A stretch of DNA of 64,000 bases, taken from NCBI RefSeq assembly GCF_000973545.1, contig NZ_CP010049.1:434001-498000 (forward strand), in the 5' to 3' direction. This document shows positions 21,030 to 32,760 of this stretch, piece by piece. The stretch is from Blochmannia endosymbiont of Camponotus (Colobopsis) obliquus. Its GTDB lineage: Bacteria; Pseudomonadota; Gammaproteobacteria; Enterobacterales; Enterobacteriaceae. Position numbers and translations under genes: made by a program. Positions within the stretch are counted from its first letter, which is position 1. Each line of letters opens with the position of its first letter. The notes under the pieces are model-generated. The model made no database searches. It was not told the DNA's origin and saw only the letters and a list, made by a program, of their open reading frames with translations.

Positions 21030-23392
21030 TTAATTAGTATTTTTCCAAGTATTAACTATTGTTTCTATTTCTTTTTCTTGTACAAACGCACCATGAACGC
21101 GTATCGGGACAGAAGAATATGCTGGCAAATATAACATATCACCCCTACCTAATAACATCTCCGCGCCATTTTGGTCAAGAATAGTACGAGAATCAATTTT
21201 ACTTGATACAGAAAAAGCAACGCGAGTCGGTATGTTAGCTTTAATTAATCCAGTAATCACATTAACTGATGGTCGTTGAGTTGCTAATATTAAATGAATG
21301 CCTGCAGCTCTCGATTTTTGTGATAATCTAATGATTAATTCTTCTATTTTTTTTCCGGATGCCATTATCAAATCAGAAAATTCATCAATAATTATTATAA
21401 TATATGGCAATATATCTAAAAATTTTTTAGAAGATTGTAAATAACTGTTATTACTGTTGTATAAGGGATTATCAATAGGATGATTACGATGATTAGCTTG
21501 AGAAATTCGTTCGTTATAATTAATCAAATTACGAACACCTAGAATTGACATTAATTGATATCTATATTCCATTTCTTTGATACACCAATTTAAAACATGA
21601 TCAACATCTTTCATATCGGTCACAACTTCCATTAAAAGATGAGGTATACCCGAATAAACAGATAATTCCAACATTTTTGGATCAATTAAAATAAAACGTA
21701 CTTCTTCAGGAGTCGCTTTATACAGAATACTTAAAATCATAACATTAACTCCCACTGACTTACCAGAACCAGTAGTACCAGCAATTAATATATGGATTAA
21801 ATTTTTAAGATCATTAATAACCGGTTGACCAACAATATCTTTACCAAAAATTAATGTTAATGGAGAATTAGCATAACGAAATTTGTCACAATTTAATAAT
21901 TCTTGAAAAGAAACTATTTGACGTTTATTATTAGGTATTTCTAATCCAATATAAGGTTTTCCTGGAATAACTTCAATTACTTTTACCACGCTTACTGATA
22001 AGGAACGAGCTAAATCACGAGAAATATTAATAATGCGTGCAATTTTTACTCCAGCAGCTAAATCTAATTCAAATCTAGTAATGACTGGACCCGATAAAAT
22101 ATTTATAACACTTGCTGTAATATGATAATCAGCTAATTTTATTTCTATTAATCGTGCAATCTTATCTAAATAGGATTCATGAACATCCTTTGTTAATACA
22201 CCTGAAGTTATTTGATTTATTTTATTATTTAAAATAGGAAGAATAGGTACAGGAACATCACAAATTAACTGACGTTTATCATTATTTTTATATTTTTCCA
22301 TATTTAATCTAAACGCTTTGTGATTAGTATGACATATTTTTTTATTAATATTTAATATATTATTATATGATTTATGTTTATGGAGAAAAATTAAAGAACA
22401 AATTGCATCACTATCATTACTATTGTATGATAAATATATTTTATAAGAAAATTTGTTTATTTTGTAAGAAACATCACGACATAAAAAAAACATCTTGTTT
22501 TTTAAGAAATTGCAATAAACAATACTTGCTAATATTTTTTTCAAAGAAAAACTCGAATTAGTAATTATACGTATTGTATTAAGATGCAAATCTTTATAAA
22601 AAACCACAAAGTCCAATTTATGAATGTTTGAAACAATAACATTATTATCTAAAATTTGAACGTAACTTAAATCTATAATAGCATTATTATTTGGAATATT
22701 ACTTGATTTGAATTGTGCAAAATTCTTATTTTTAAAACAAAAAAAAGAAAATACTTCAGACTTAACCTTATTGCGTTTAAACAATATTATAATTAATTGT
22801 TGGTTTATTACATGTGAATAAAGATAATAACTGGTGGTATTTTTACTATAAAATTTTTCATATTTATTAAATACGTTATTAGTCAATAAATAAAATATTT
22901 TACATATAGCATTCCAAAATAAAAAATTAGTACATAACATCATTCCAATAATTAAAATAAAAAGCATAAAGCAAATAGTATGTTGACTACCACATTGCAA
23001 TAAAATAATTCTACTTACAATATCACCGATAGCACCTCCTGATCCAAAATAATTAAAATCATGTATGGTTATTGTCATCAAACCACATAAAGATAACAAT
23101 ACAGCTAAAGCACCAATAATTCTAAAAGATAAAACAAAAAAATCTATACTATTACTTTTAAAAAATATTTTCCAGAAAAAAAAAATATGCAACATGGAAT
23201 AAAATATGCTATTGCACCAAAAACAAAAAATAATAAATCAGCGCAAAACGCTCCCAAAATACCTGCTTTATTATGCACAAAAACAGGATATGTTGCTTGG
23301 AACCAACTAGGATCAAAAGGATAATAACTAAATAATGAAACTAATAAATATAATGATCCTAAAAACATAATTAATAAAAATATTTTTTTCAT
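21030..23392 (-). CDS. ftsK: DNA translocase FtsK, frame split at an A10 tract, no gamma domain
   Basis: Two overlapping frames together make one FtsK. The first (23392 to about 23186) encodes membrane helices through [20 protein letters not shown]. The second continues with the next E. coli-like block [20 protein letters not shown] and runs to 21030. They join at ten A residues (T10 in the mRNA sense) at 23176-23185; one extra T restores a continuous frame. The motor has Walker A ([17 protein letters not shown]), Walker B ([13 protein letters not shown]) and [20 protein letters not shown]. The protein stops right after [19 protein letters not shown], so the C-terminal gamma winged-helix that reads KOPS and activates XerCD is missing, and the linker is far shorter than in E. 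coli. Confidence 0.88.
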
Positions 23393-24849
<1,457 letters not shown>

Positions 24850-25136
24850 ATACAAATTCCATGAACAAAATTGAATAACATAAAATTATATAATTGAATG
24901 CAATTAACATACTTCGATATAAATATTTCTTCCTTTTCTCATATATTAAAATTGTTTAATGTTTAAGAAGATTTATTTTACAAAATAAATATGTTATATA
25001 AACATAATTTGTTAAAATCTATTTTAATTTAATTATTTACAGAATATTAGATATTTCGATTATTATTTGACATAAAAAATTTTAAATACTATTTTTAATT
25101 TAACATAATACACTTATTTAATAACAAAGGATAATC

Positions 25137-25355
25137 ATGATTAAAGAAGAGAATATTGAAATGCAAGGTATAGTAATCGATACCCTACCCAATACCATGT
25201 TTCGAGTTAAATTGGAAAACGGACACACAATAATTGCACATATCTCTGGAAAAATGCGTAAAAATTACATACGTATTTTAACAGGAGATAAAGTCACTAT
25301 AGAATTAACTCCTTATGATTTAAACAAAGGACGTATAATTTTTCGTAGCCGATAA
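25137..25355 (+). CDS. infA: translation initiation factor IF-1
   Basis: A 72-residue S1-fold protein, exactly the E. coli length, with [38 protein letters not shown] and [16 protein letters not shown]. It occupies the 30S A site during initiation. ATG start at 25137 with AAAGGA just upstream. The E. coli neighbours serW and clpA are not seen downstream. Confidence 0.98.
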   Translation: MIKEENIEMQGIVIDTLPNTMFRVKLENGHTIIAHISGKMRKNYIRILTGDKVTIELTPYDLNKGRIIFRSR

Positions 25356-25945
25356 TTATATAATAATATCTATATATAAACCTCATCTAAAATTTAACAC
25401 AGTTACAAATATACTAAATAACAGAACAAATCAAACATGATTATCTATTCAATCTAATTAATCTTTAATAAATTATAAACTAATTTTTAATTCATTTAAT
25501 GTTTTTATTTTTAATGTACTAACTAAGAAATTTTATCTGGCTCACATGAAAAGAATATTTTCCATATTATATACAAAATATATTTAACACGTTGATTGCT
25601 AAAATAAAAGATATTTGCATAGTAAATAAAATTACATAAAATAATTAGTATAAAAACTAATTTTATATTTACATAACACAACATTTAAAAATACAAGATA
25701 TTTAAAAAAATATACGTTATATTGCAATACCTTATATCTAAATTTTAATGTATAAAATAATAAAAACCAAAAATAACATGCATGCTAAAAAATTAATAAA
25801 ATCAACTTTTAAATTAATACCATACCATACCAAATTTTATTAAAATTAAAAAAATATTTATAAAAATATTAAAAAACCTATATTCTTTAATGTAAATATA
25901 TTCTAATTTTTATTAATATTAAATTAAGTTTTAATGGAGCAAATA
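25356..25945. other. gene-free spacer infA to membrane regulator
   Basis: About 590 very AT-rich bases with no supported ORF or tRNA. Must contain the promoter of the regulator gene that follows. Confidence 0.45.
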
Positions 25946-26590
25946 ATGAAATATATTATTCATTCAACTGTAACATTTGATACTACAAAATATTTGCTAA
26001 CATCAATACATGATATAAATACAGCAACAAAATTATCTAATTCTGCTGGAAAAATTTTAGAGGAATTAATTAAATATCGGGAAACTAGAGAACCAGTGAC
26101 TAGACAACATCTATTTACTATAGTTTGGAAAAATCATGGACTAGAAGCTTCTAATGGAAATTTAAATCAACAAATTAGCTTAATTCGCAAAAGCCTAAAT
26201 TCACTCGGGCTAAATTCTTCAGCTATAATTACAATTCCAAAACGAGGATTTAAACTAAATGATCAATTAACTATTAAAATAATAAAAGAAAATTTTTCAC
26301 AATCAAATTGTATAAACAAAATTAACAATTTGTACACTCAATCAAAATTATTATCTTTAAAAACAAATTTTTCAAAACAAAATATTAAGTATACTTTAAC
26401 TTTATTACTAACAGCCATTATTTTAACTATGGCTTTATCATCATATCTACATCATAAAGATAAAAATAATCAAAAATTGTATTTTTGTAAACAAATTAAC
26501 TCTTGTAATATTTGCGCCTTACATCCTATCCCTGGTTTAGAATGTAATGAATATAACTTACAAATTTCTGAAGCTGTACAAAAAAAATAA
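25946..26590 (+). CDS. ToxR/CadC-type membrane-anchored winged-helix regulator
   Basis: A 214-residue one-component regulator. Residues about 5-105 form an OmpR/PhoB-type winged helix: ILEELIKYRETREPVTRQHL, TIVWKNHG, NLNQQISLIRKSLNSLG, and the wing motif TIPKRGFKLN (P98-N104), as in CadC and ToxR. A linker leads to one membrane helix (about 149-170, YTLTLLLTAIILTMALSSYL) and a short periplasmic tail with four cysteines (FCKQINSCNICALHPIPGLEC), which could form disulfides and sense the envelope. Start placed at the ATG with GGAG six bases upstream, rather than the ATG 12 bases earlier. No target genes adjoin. Family is clear, the specific gene is not recognised. Confidence 0.85.
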   Translation: MKYIIHSTVTFDTTKYLLTSIHDINTATKLSNSAGKILEELIKYRETREPVTRQHLFTIVWKNHGLEASNGNLNQQISLIRKSLNSLGLNSSAIITIPKRGFKLNDQLTIKIIKENFSQSNCINKINNLYTQSKLLSLKTNFSKQNIKYTLTLLLTAIILTMALSSYLHHKDKNNQKLYFCKQINSCNICALHPIPGLECNEYNLQISEAVQKK

Positions 26591-27448
26591 TATACACTAC
26601 TATAGCAATCAATTATCGTTATAATTGTAATATTATACAAAATAAAATAATATAATATATTTTAAAATTAAAATGTACTAAACAAAATATACATAAAGCA
26701 CATTCATATCAATTAATAATAACTTAAAACTAAAATATTTCTTTATAAGAGATATACATTCAAACATTAGTATATTTGATATACGATGTTTTGTACACAA
26801 AATATCATCAAAAAATATATAAAATATTCATTTAAAATAACCACAAATTAAAAACTTAAATTTTACAATAATATAAATTATATTTTTTTTATATTATTTT
26901 ATAAATTTTTATTAAAATACACATACACAACAATCATCAAATGCAAATAAAAATAATATTTTATTATTTTTAAAATTTTTAAATATTGAAAAACACAAAA
27001 CAAAATATATTTATCAAAAAACAACTCAATTAATATGATAATTAAATATCACTATTAATGTAACTGGTTACTGTGCATGACTGAAACAGTACACAACCAT
27101 CTTAAATTTTTGTATTTAAAATTTAACTTTAATTCATTTAACTCCACAATACAAAAATTTATATCAAATCTTAATAAACAAAAAAATTTATAAAATCACA
27201 ATATTAATTATGCTTTACGAATCCATATTAATATTAAAAAATAAATAACGTAATAGTTATTTATCTAAATTATTTTAGGCATTTTAATATAACATACCTA
27301 AAATAATAATTCACTAAATATTTAATTATTAATTACAAAATTTTTAAACTTATTCATCATGAATAAATAATTATTATTTAAAAAAATTATTTAAAACAAT
27401 TTTTTATTTTTAAAATAATTTTACATACAAATCTAAAATAAGATTTAA
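26591..27448. other. gene-free spacer with hairpins between convergent regulator and emtA
   Basis: About 860 bases lacking a supported gene. It holds two adjacent inverted repeats near its right end: ATAAATAAC/GTTATTTAT (27241-27264) and ATTATTTTAGG/CCTAAAATAAT (27269-27307). A less AT-rich patch at about 27060-27100 with TACTGT/ACAGTA arms may be a decayed gene, unidentifiable by eye. Confidence 0.4.
27241..27307. terminator. tandem inverted repeats, possible bidirectional terminator
   Basis: Nine-pair (27241-27249 with 27256-27264) and eleven-pair (27269-27279 with 27297-27307) inverted repeats lie between the convergent ends of the membrane regulator and emtA. The place suits transcription termination, but the stems are A+T-rich and there is no clean U-tract, so this is tentative. 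Confidence 0.25.
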
Positions 27449-28153
27449 TCAATTCAAAAAAAATTGTTTATATATTATTGCTGAATAAACAACGTTTATT
27501 TTCCAAAGATATCGTCTAGCTTGTACTGATGGATGATAATTTTGAATATATTTACAAAATTCTTCTGGTGTAAATGTATTAATTTTAGTGATAGCAATAT
27601 TATAATCAGAAGAGAACATACGTAATAAAGTTCCTAGACCATTAACATAAGATACTATCAAAGCGTACCGTTTAGTTTGTGGATTATTAATTCCAATTAA
27701 TCGTTTTTGTAAAATTGATAAATAAGCAGTACCCAAATTAATATTGATAGCAATATTTTTAAGATCTCTCACACTAGGTTCTCCTTTCCATCCTTTCATA
27801 CGATAAACTTCTCTACCAGCTGTAGAAGACTTAAGTTGCATTAAACCAACAGCATTAGATTTACTAACAACTTTAGGATTATAATTGGATTCTACTTGAA
27901 TAATAGCTTTTATTAATATTTCATCAACATTATAAATATTTGATACATAATGAATATAATTATGGTAAGTTCGAATATTTAATTCCAAAGATTCAAGAAA
28001 TTTTAAATCAAGATCAAAAGATACAGGCTTAATCTTTTTATTGTGTTCTTGTATTTTACAAGAACACAATAAAAAGATTAAAAAACACCCCATTAATTTT
28101 ATTAAAACTCTACCTATTTTATTAAATTGATTATCAATATACAAAAAATACAT
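27449..28153 (-). CDS. emtA: endo-type membrane-bound lytic transglycosylase
   Basis: A 234-residue lipoprotein (E. coli EmtA/MltE 203) that cleaves peptidoglycan glycan strands internally. A basic N-terminus and hydrophobic stretch end in a lipobox-like LCSC (Cys32). The SLT-type catalytic domain has the catalytic Glu in LIKAIIQVESNYNPKVVSKS, then SNAVGLMQLKSSTAGREVYR, GWKGEPSVRDLKN, INLGTAYLSILQKRL and YALIVSYVNGLGTLLRMFSS, matching EmtA closely. Codons 25-42, covering the lipobox and the first mature residues, are a perfect 25-bp palindrome. The region just after the lipobox is longer than in E. coli. Confidence 0.93.
   Translation of the reverse strand: MYFLYIDNQFNKIGRVLIKLMGCFLIFLLCSCKIQEHNKKIKPVSFDLDLKFLESLELNIRTYHNYIHYVSNIYNVDEILIKAIIQVESNYNPKVVSKSNAVGLMQLKSSTAGREVYRMKGWKGEPSVRDLKNIAININLGTAYLSILQKRLIGINNPQTKRYALIVSYVNGLGTLLRMFSSDYNIAITKINTFTPEEFCKYIQNYHPSVQARRYLWKINVVYSAIIYKQFFLN
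28029..28081. repeat. perfect 25-bp inverted repeat within emtA
   Basis: Arms at 28029-28053 and 28057-28081 are exact reverse complements separated by three T. One half-arm reads CTTTTTATTGTGTTCTTGTA. In the emtA mRNA it would form a 25-pair hairpin covering the lipobox codons. Far too long and exact for chance even in AT-rich DNA. Confidence 0.95.
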
Positions 28154-28442
28154 ATAATACTCAATAATTTTAATCTATATCATCATTATTATATAATACT
28201 ATCTATATACAAATAAAAAACAAAAATTTCATTACATTAAAATTTTTAATTTAAATAATTTAAAATTTATAATATTTAAAATATCTCTGTATTTGGAAAT
28301 ATAACAACTAGAAAAATAATAACATTAAATCTTAAAATAAAATATAAAAATATTTAATAAGAAAAACATATATTTTATATATTATATACATAAATAATTT
28401 TTAATTAAAAATAATAAATATTTAATAAACGTTTAATATATT

Positions 28443-28913
28443 CTAAAATACATTCTTTTTTTCTTTTAAAAAACTACTAAACATCAATAATGTTTCTTCA
28501 CTTACATGATGCTCAATACCTTCAGAATCACGATGAGCATTTTTTTCACTTACCCCCAAAGACAATAAAAATAACTTCACAACTTTATGTCGCAAACAAT
28601 TTTTATTTGCTAATTTTCTACCTTTGATAGTTAAAAAAATTCCACGATAAGGTTGTTGTTCAACTAAACCATTAGCTATTAATTTTTTAAGCATTTTAGC
28701 TACAGTTGGCTGAGCAACACCTAATGACATCGCTAAATCTACTTGACGTACTTCACCATTTATCCGATACAAATCAGCTATTAATTCAACATAATCATCA
28801 ATTAATTCCCGTTTATGAGCTTGTCTTACTTGCGAAAAACCTTGCAAATACTCTTTTCTATTCAATGTACATGCAAAACCATCAAGTAGTAAAGTTGCAT
28901 TACTTTGATCCAT
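28443..28913 (-). CDS. mntR: manganese-responsive transcriptional regulator
   Basis: A 156-residue DtxR/MntR-family repressor (E. coli 155). In E. coli it binds Mn(II) and represses mntH. The winged-helix shows [60 protein letters not shown]; the dimer/metal part shows [20 protein letters not shown] with the conserved E-x2-HH metal ligands. ATG start at 28913. No transporter gene adjoins, so its regulon must lie elsewhere. Confidence 0.95.
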   Translation of the reverse strand: MDQSNATLLLDGFACTLNRKEYLQGFSQVRQAHKRELIDDYVELIADLYRINGEVRQVDLAMSLGVAQPTVAKMLKKLIANGLVEQQPYRGIFLTIKGRKLANKNCLRHKVVKLFLLSLGVSEKNAHRDSEGIEHHVSEETLLMFSSFLKEKKNVF

Positions 28914-29486
28914 TTTTATTTACCTTATTCCCATTATTTTAATAATCATATGTAAATAATTTATAAAACAAAAATTTAATATTAATGTCTATCAAGAATA
29001 ACAATAACATATATAAAATAATTAAAAAAATTCTTAGTATATTCATTATAACTTATTTTCAATATTATAATATAACATACAATAATTAACTTCATACATA
29101 AATCCATTATATTATAATAATAAAATATAGTCATATTATATTAACTAAACATCCGGATATAAAAAATGAATTTTTAATAACAATTGATACTATACATAAT
29201 TTATAATATACATTAACTACATATAACCATATACTTTAGTAAATAAATCACTAAATATTGTATTATATTATTTACATCAAAAATCAAATATTAATTTACA
29301 TGATAAAATGAAGAATATATCTACATAAGGCATTTTAATTTTTTAAAATATAGTAATATAATATATCCTTAAAAAATATATATTATCTAATAAATTAACT
29401 TTAAAAACATATTATGTAATTTATAAATATATTTAATAAATCTCAAAAAATAAATTATTTAATAACTAATTTTTTTTGTTGTAAAA
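28914..29486. other. gene-free spacer purB-mntR
   Basis: About 570 AT-rich bases between two leftward genes; no supported ORF, RNA gene or strong hairpin seen. E. coli gene order breaks here (mntR and purB are not neighbours there). Confidence 0.45.
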
Positions 29487-30869
29487 TTAGTAACAATATT
29501 TATCTAAATTATTTACCAATTCTACAGCATAACCAATATATTCAGATGGAGTCAACAATTTTAATTTTAATTTTTCTTTATCCGGTATTTTTAAAGAATC
29601 AATAAAAGATTGTATTACATGAATGTCAACATATTTTCCATAAGTAATTTCTTTCACAAGTTCATAAGAACCAGAAATACCGTATCGACGCATTACTGTC
29701 TGAATGGCTTCAGATAACACTACCCAATGACGATTTAGTTCTGACAATAATTTATTTTTATTAATTACAATTTTTTTTGTTCCCTTTAAAAGAGAATCAT
29801 AAGCAATCAAAGAATAACCAATACAAACTCCAATATTTCGTAATACAGTAGAATCACTCAAATCTCTTTGCCAACGAGATATTGGTAATTTAGATGAAAA
29901 ATGATTCATAATCGCATTTGATAATCCTAAATTTCCTTCAGCATTTTCAAAATCAATCGGATTAATTTTATATGGCATTGTAGAAGAACCTATTTCATTT
30001 CCTATTTTTTTTTGAGTAAAATAATCCAGAGAAATATAACTCCACATATCACGTACGTAATCTATTAAAATAGTATTAAATAATGCCACGCAATTAAAAA
30101 ACTCAGCAAGATAGTCATGTGGTTCTATTTGAGTAGTATACGGATTCCAATGTATACCTAAAGACGTTACAAATTCTTCACTAATTTGATGCCAATTTAT
30201 ATTAGGATATGCTACGATATGAGCGTTATAATTACCTATAGCACCATTTATTTTGCCCAAAATTTTTATATTTCTTAATTTTTTATACTGACGAAATAAA
30301 CGATAAAAAACATTTGCCATCTCTTTACCCAAAGTAGAAGGTGTAGCAGGTTGGCCATGTGTTCTAGACAATAAAGGTAAATCACGGTAGTCAATTGCCA
30401 TGCTTTTTATCTTACTGATTATTTTATACCAAACAGGTAACAGAATATCTCGTTTAGTCGTCATAAGCATTATAGCATAAGCTAAATTATTAATATCTTC
30501 AGATGTACAAGCAAAATGAATAAACTCTTTTACTTTTTGAATAATGGGCTCATTATTAATTTTTTCTTTCAAAAAATATTCTATAGCTTTAACATCATGA
30601 TTAACAATACATTCAATATCTTTAATTCGTTTAGCATCTTCAAGACTAAAATTAATAAAAATAGAATTTAAATAATCATTAATATAATCGTTAAATGGAG
30701 GTAACTCTTTAATTTGATCACAAGAAGCCAATTTTTGAAACCAACATATTTCAACTTGTAAACGAAATTTAAATAATCCAAACTCACTGAAAATATCGCG
30801 TAATAAATTTACTTGATCACTGTAACGTCCATCAACGGGAGAAATTACAGTTAAAGGAGACAAATGCAT
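29487..30869 (-). CDS. purB: adenylosuccinate lyase
   Basis: A 460-residue fumarase-superfamily lyase (E. coli 456) acting twice in purine synthesis (SAICAR to AICAR, adenylosuccinate to AMP). Blocks TVISPVDGRYSDQV, HDVKAIEYFLKEKI, FACTSEDINNLAYAIML, LLSRTHGQPATPSTLGKEMA and the signature EIGSSTMPYKINPIDFENAE are conserved; the catalytic Ser is kept and the E. coli His after MP is Tyr here, a variant seen in other family members. ATG start at 30869. Followed in E. coli order by mnmA after loss of hflD. Confidence 0.97.
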   Translation of the reverse strand: MHLSPLTVISPVDGRYSDQVNLLRDIFSEFGLFKFRLQVEICWFQKLASCDQIKELPPFNDYINDYLNSIFINFSLEDAKRIKDIECIVNHDVKAIEYFLKEKINNEPIIQKVKEFIHFACTSEDINNLAYAIMLMTTKRDILLPVWYKIISKIKSMAIDYRDLPLLSRTHGQPATPSTLGKEMANVFYRLFRQYKKLRNIKILGKINGAIGNYNAHIVAYPNINWHQISEEFVTSLGIHWNPYTTQIEPHDYLAEFFNCVALFNTILIDYVRDMWSYISLDYFTQKKIGNEIGSSTMPYKINPIDFENAEGNLGLSNAIMNHFSSKLPISRWQRDLSDSTVLRNIGVCIGYSLIAYDSLLKGTKKIVINKNKLLSELNRHWVVLSEAIQTVMRRYGISGSYELVKEITYGKYVDIHVIQSFIDSLKIPDKEKLKLKLLTPSEYIGYAVELVNNLDKYCY

Positions 30870-31256
30870 TACAACTACCTCTGATAAAAGTGTTTATTTA
30901 TAATAAAACTACTAAAAATACAACTGAAATTTTTATTACAATTAAACAACAATATTATAATATAATTTATTAACAAAATAATTATAAACTAACACATTAT
31001 TTTATATAAAACATACTACTAATAAAATTATTGTATTAAATAACTAGTGAATTTTAATCTGTATGATATAAGATAAAAATACAACACTACATTCTACCGC
31101 GTTAATTATTGTATAAAATATATGCCAAGAAATTAATACAATTCATATTATGTCTATAACATAGATATTATGTAATTTAACACAGATTTTATTTTATCAT
31201 AAGGTCATTACTTATTTCATAATAAAAATAAAATATATTAATTATTTAAATATAAA
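30870..31256. other. gene-free spacer mnmA-purB (hflD lost)
   Basis: About 390 AT-rich bases at the position of hflD in E. coli. No readable remnant seen. Confidence 0.45.
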
Positions 31257-32363
31257 TCAAATATATGACATGCGCGTTTCAATAATACCACCACCAATAC
31301 ATAATTCATCCAAATAAAATACTATTGATTGACCTGGAGTCACTGCTATAACTGGTTGATCAAAAATTACCTGTACTTTATTATCACAGAATAATTGTAC
31401 ACTACATGAAATATCCTGTTGTTGATATCGAGTTTTTGCTGTACAACGAAAAGTTTTTTGTAATTCATTTGAATTTACCCAATGAAGATCCTTAGCAATA
31501 AGTCCATAAGATTTTAATAAAGGGTGATCGTTACCTTGAACAACAATAAGTAAGTTATTAATTAAGTCCTTATCTACAACATACCACGGCTTGCCATTAC
31601 TATTACGAATACCACCAATTTTTAATCCTTTACGCTGACCTAAAGTATAATACATTAATCCTTGATGATAACCTATTATTTCTCTTTTCACCGTAACTAT
31701 TTTACCTGGTTGTATAGGTAAATAACGAGCAAGAAAATCTCGAAATTTACGTTTGCCAATAAAACAAATACCTGTTGAATCTTTTTTTGTTGCAGTAATA
31801 AATTTTAATTTTTTTGCAATATTTCTAACTTCATTCTTAATGATATCACCTAAAGGAAAGAGACATCGTTGAAGCTGTTGGTATTTTAATGTATATAAAA
31901 AATAACTTTGATCTTTATTTTTATCTACAGCGCGAGCTAAATAAATTTTGTGATCAATATTAATACGACGTACATAATGCCCTGTAGCAATAAAATCTGC
32001 ACATAAATCTTCTATAGCAAATTCTAAAAATGTCTTGAATTTAATTTCTTTATTACATAGAATATCAGGATTAGGTGTACACCCTTTTTGATATTCTGAT
32101 AAAAATATTCTAAAAACATTATCCCAATATTCTGCAGAAAAATTTACAGTATATAAAAAAATTCCAAGCATATTACACACATCTTGAGCATCAGCTAAAT
32201 CTTTTGCGGAAGAACAAGATTTATGATCATTATCTTCTTCCCAATTTTTCATAAATACTCCTTCCACTTTGTAACCTTGTTCTTGCAACAACCAAGCAGA
32301 AACAGAAGAATCAACACCTCCAGACATAGCAATAACAACTTTTTTTGAAAAATTATCTGACAT
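31257..32363 (-). CDS. mnmA: tRNA-specific 2-thiouridylase
   Basis: A 368-residue enzyme (E. coli 368) that puts sulfur on C2 of the wobble uridine of tRNA-Lys, -Glu and -Gln. The PP-loop [20 protein letters not shown], the catalytic Cys in [16 protein letters not shown], the second catalytic Cys in [20 protein letters not shown], and [11 protein letters not shown] are all present. ATG start at 32363. It is of interest that the one tRNA-Lys in the window has C34 and would not be an MnmA substrate. Confidence 0.97.
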   Translation of the reverse strand: MSDNFSKKVVIAMSGGVDSSVSAWLLQEQGYKVEGVFMKNWEEDNDHKSCSSAKDLADAQDVCNMLGIFLYTVNFSAEYWDNVFRIFLSEYQKGCTPNPDILCNKEIKFKTFLEFAIEDLCADFIATGHYVRRINIDHKIYLARAVDKNKDQSYFLYTLKYQQLQRCLFPLGDIIKNEVRNIAKKLKFITATKKDSTGICFIGKRKFRDFLARYLPIQPGKIVTVKREIIGYHQGLMYYTLGQRKGLKIGGIRNSNGKPWYVVDKDLINNLLIVVQGNDHPLLKSYGLIAKDLHWVNSNELQKTFRCTAKTRYQQQDISCSVQLFCDNKVQVIFDQPVIAVTPGQSIVFYLDELCIGGGIIETRMSYI

Positions 32364-32760
32364 AGAATTTAAAAATAAAATGAATTTTTTTTACAAATAG
32401 ATTTTACGAAACTATTGTCTATATTTTAGCTGATAATATATTGTATATGTATAAAACAAAAAATTAGAATACGATAACTATTTTAATAAAAAATTTAAAA
32501 AAATAAAATAAAATTATACTTTTGTTTTTATCTAGCAAAAATACTTCACATTGATTGATAAATGTAATATTAAAAAGTAAATTTTATTAAATATATAATA
32601 ATCAATAAAATATTTCATTATTTAAAAACAAACACCCAATAAATATGTATTTAACGAAAAACCGTCACTATATTTACTTACACAAAAAAATAACACAAAT
32701 ATTATATTTTTAATTATTGTAAATTTTTATAAAATATTATACGTTATTAAATATAAAAAT
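32364..32760. other. gene-free spacer lolE-mnmA
   Basis: About 400 very AT-rich bases; no supported feature seen. Confidence 0.45.

Noticed and set aside
22367..22561. Plus-strand frame inside ftsK
   Set aside because: Shadow of the diverged ftsK linker; Tyr/Lys/Cys-rich with no plausible fold or start context.
27060..27110. Less AT-rich patch with TACTGT/ACAGTA arms, considered as a tRNA or small RNA
   Set aside because: No cloverleaf, no T-loop consensus, and translations contain stops; identity cannot be supported.
29998..30015. T9 tract in purB, with similar nine-base tracts in lolC, lpoB and rluC, considered as frameshift sites
   Set aside because: The frames are continuous and family-like on both sides, so no shift is needed.
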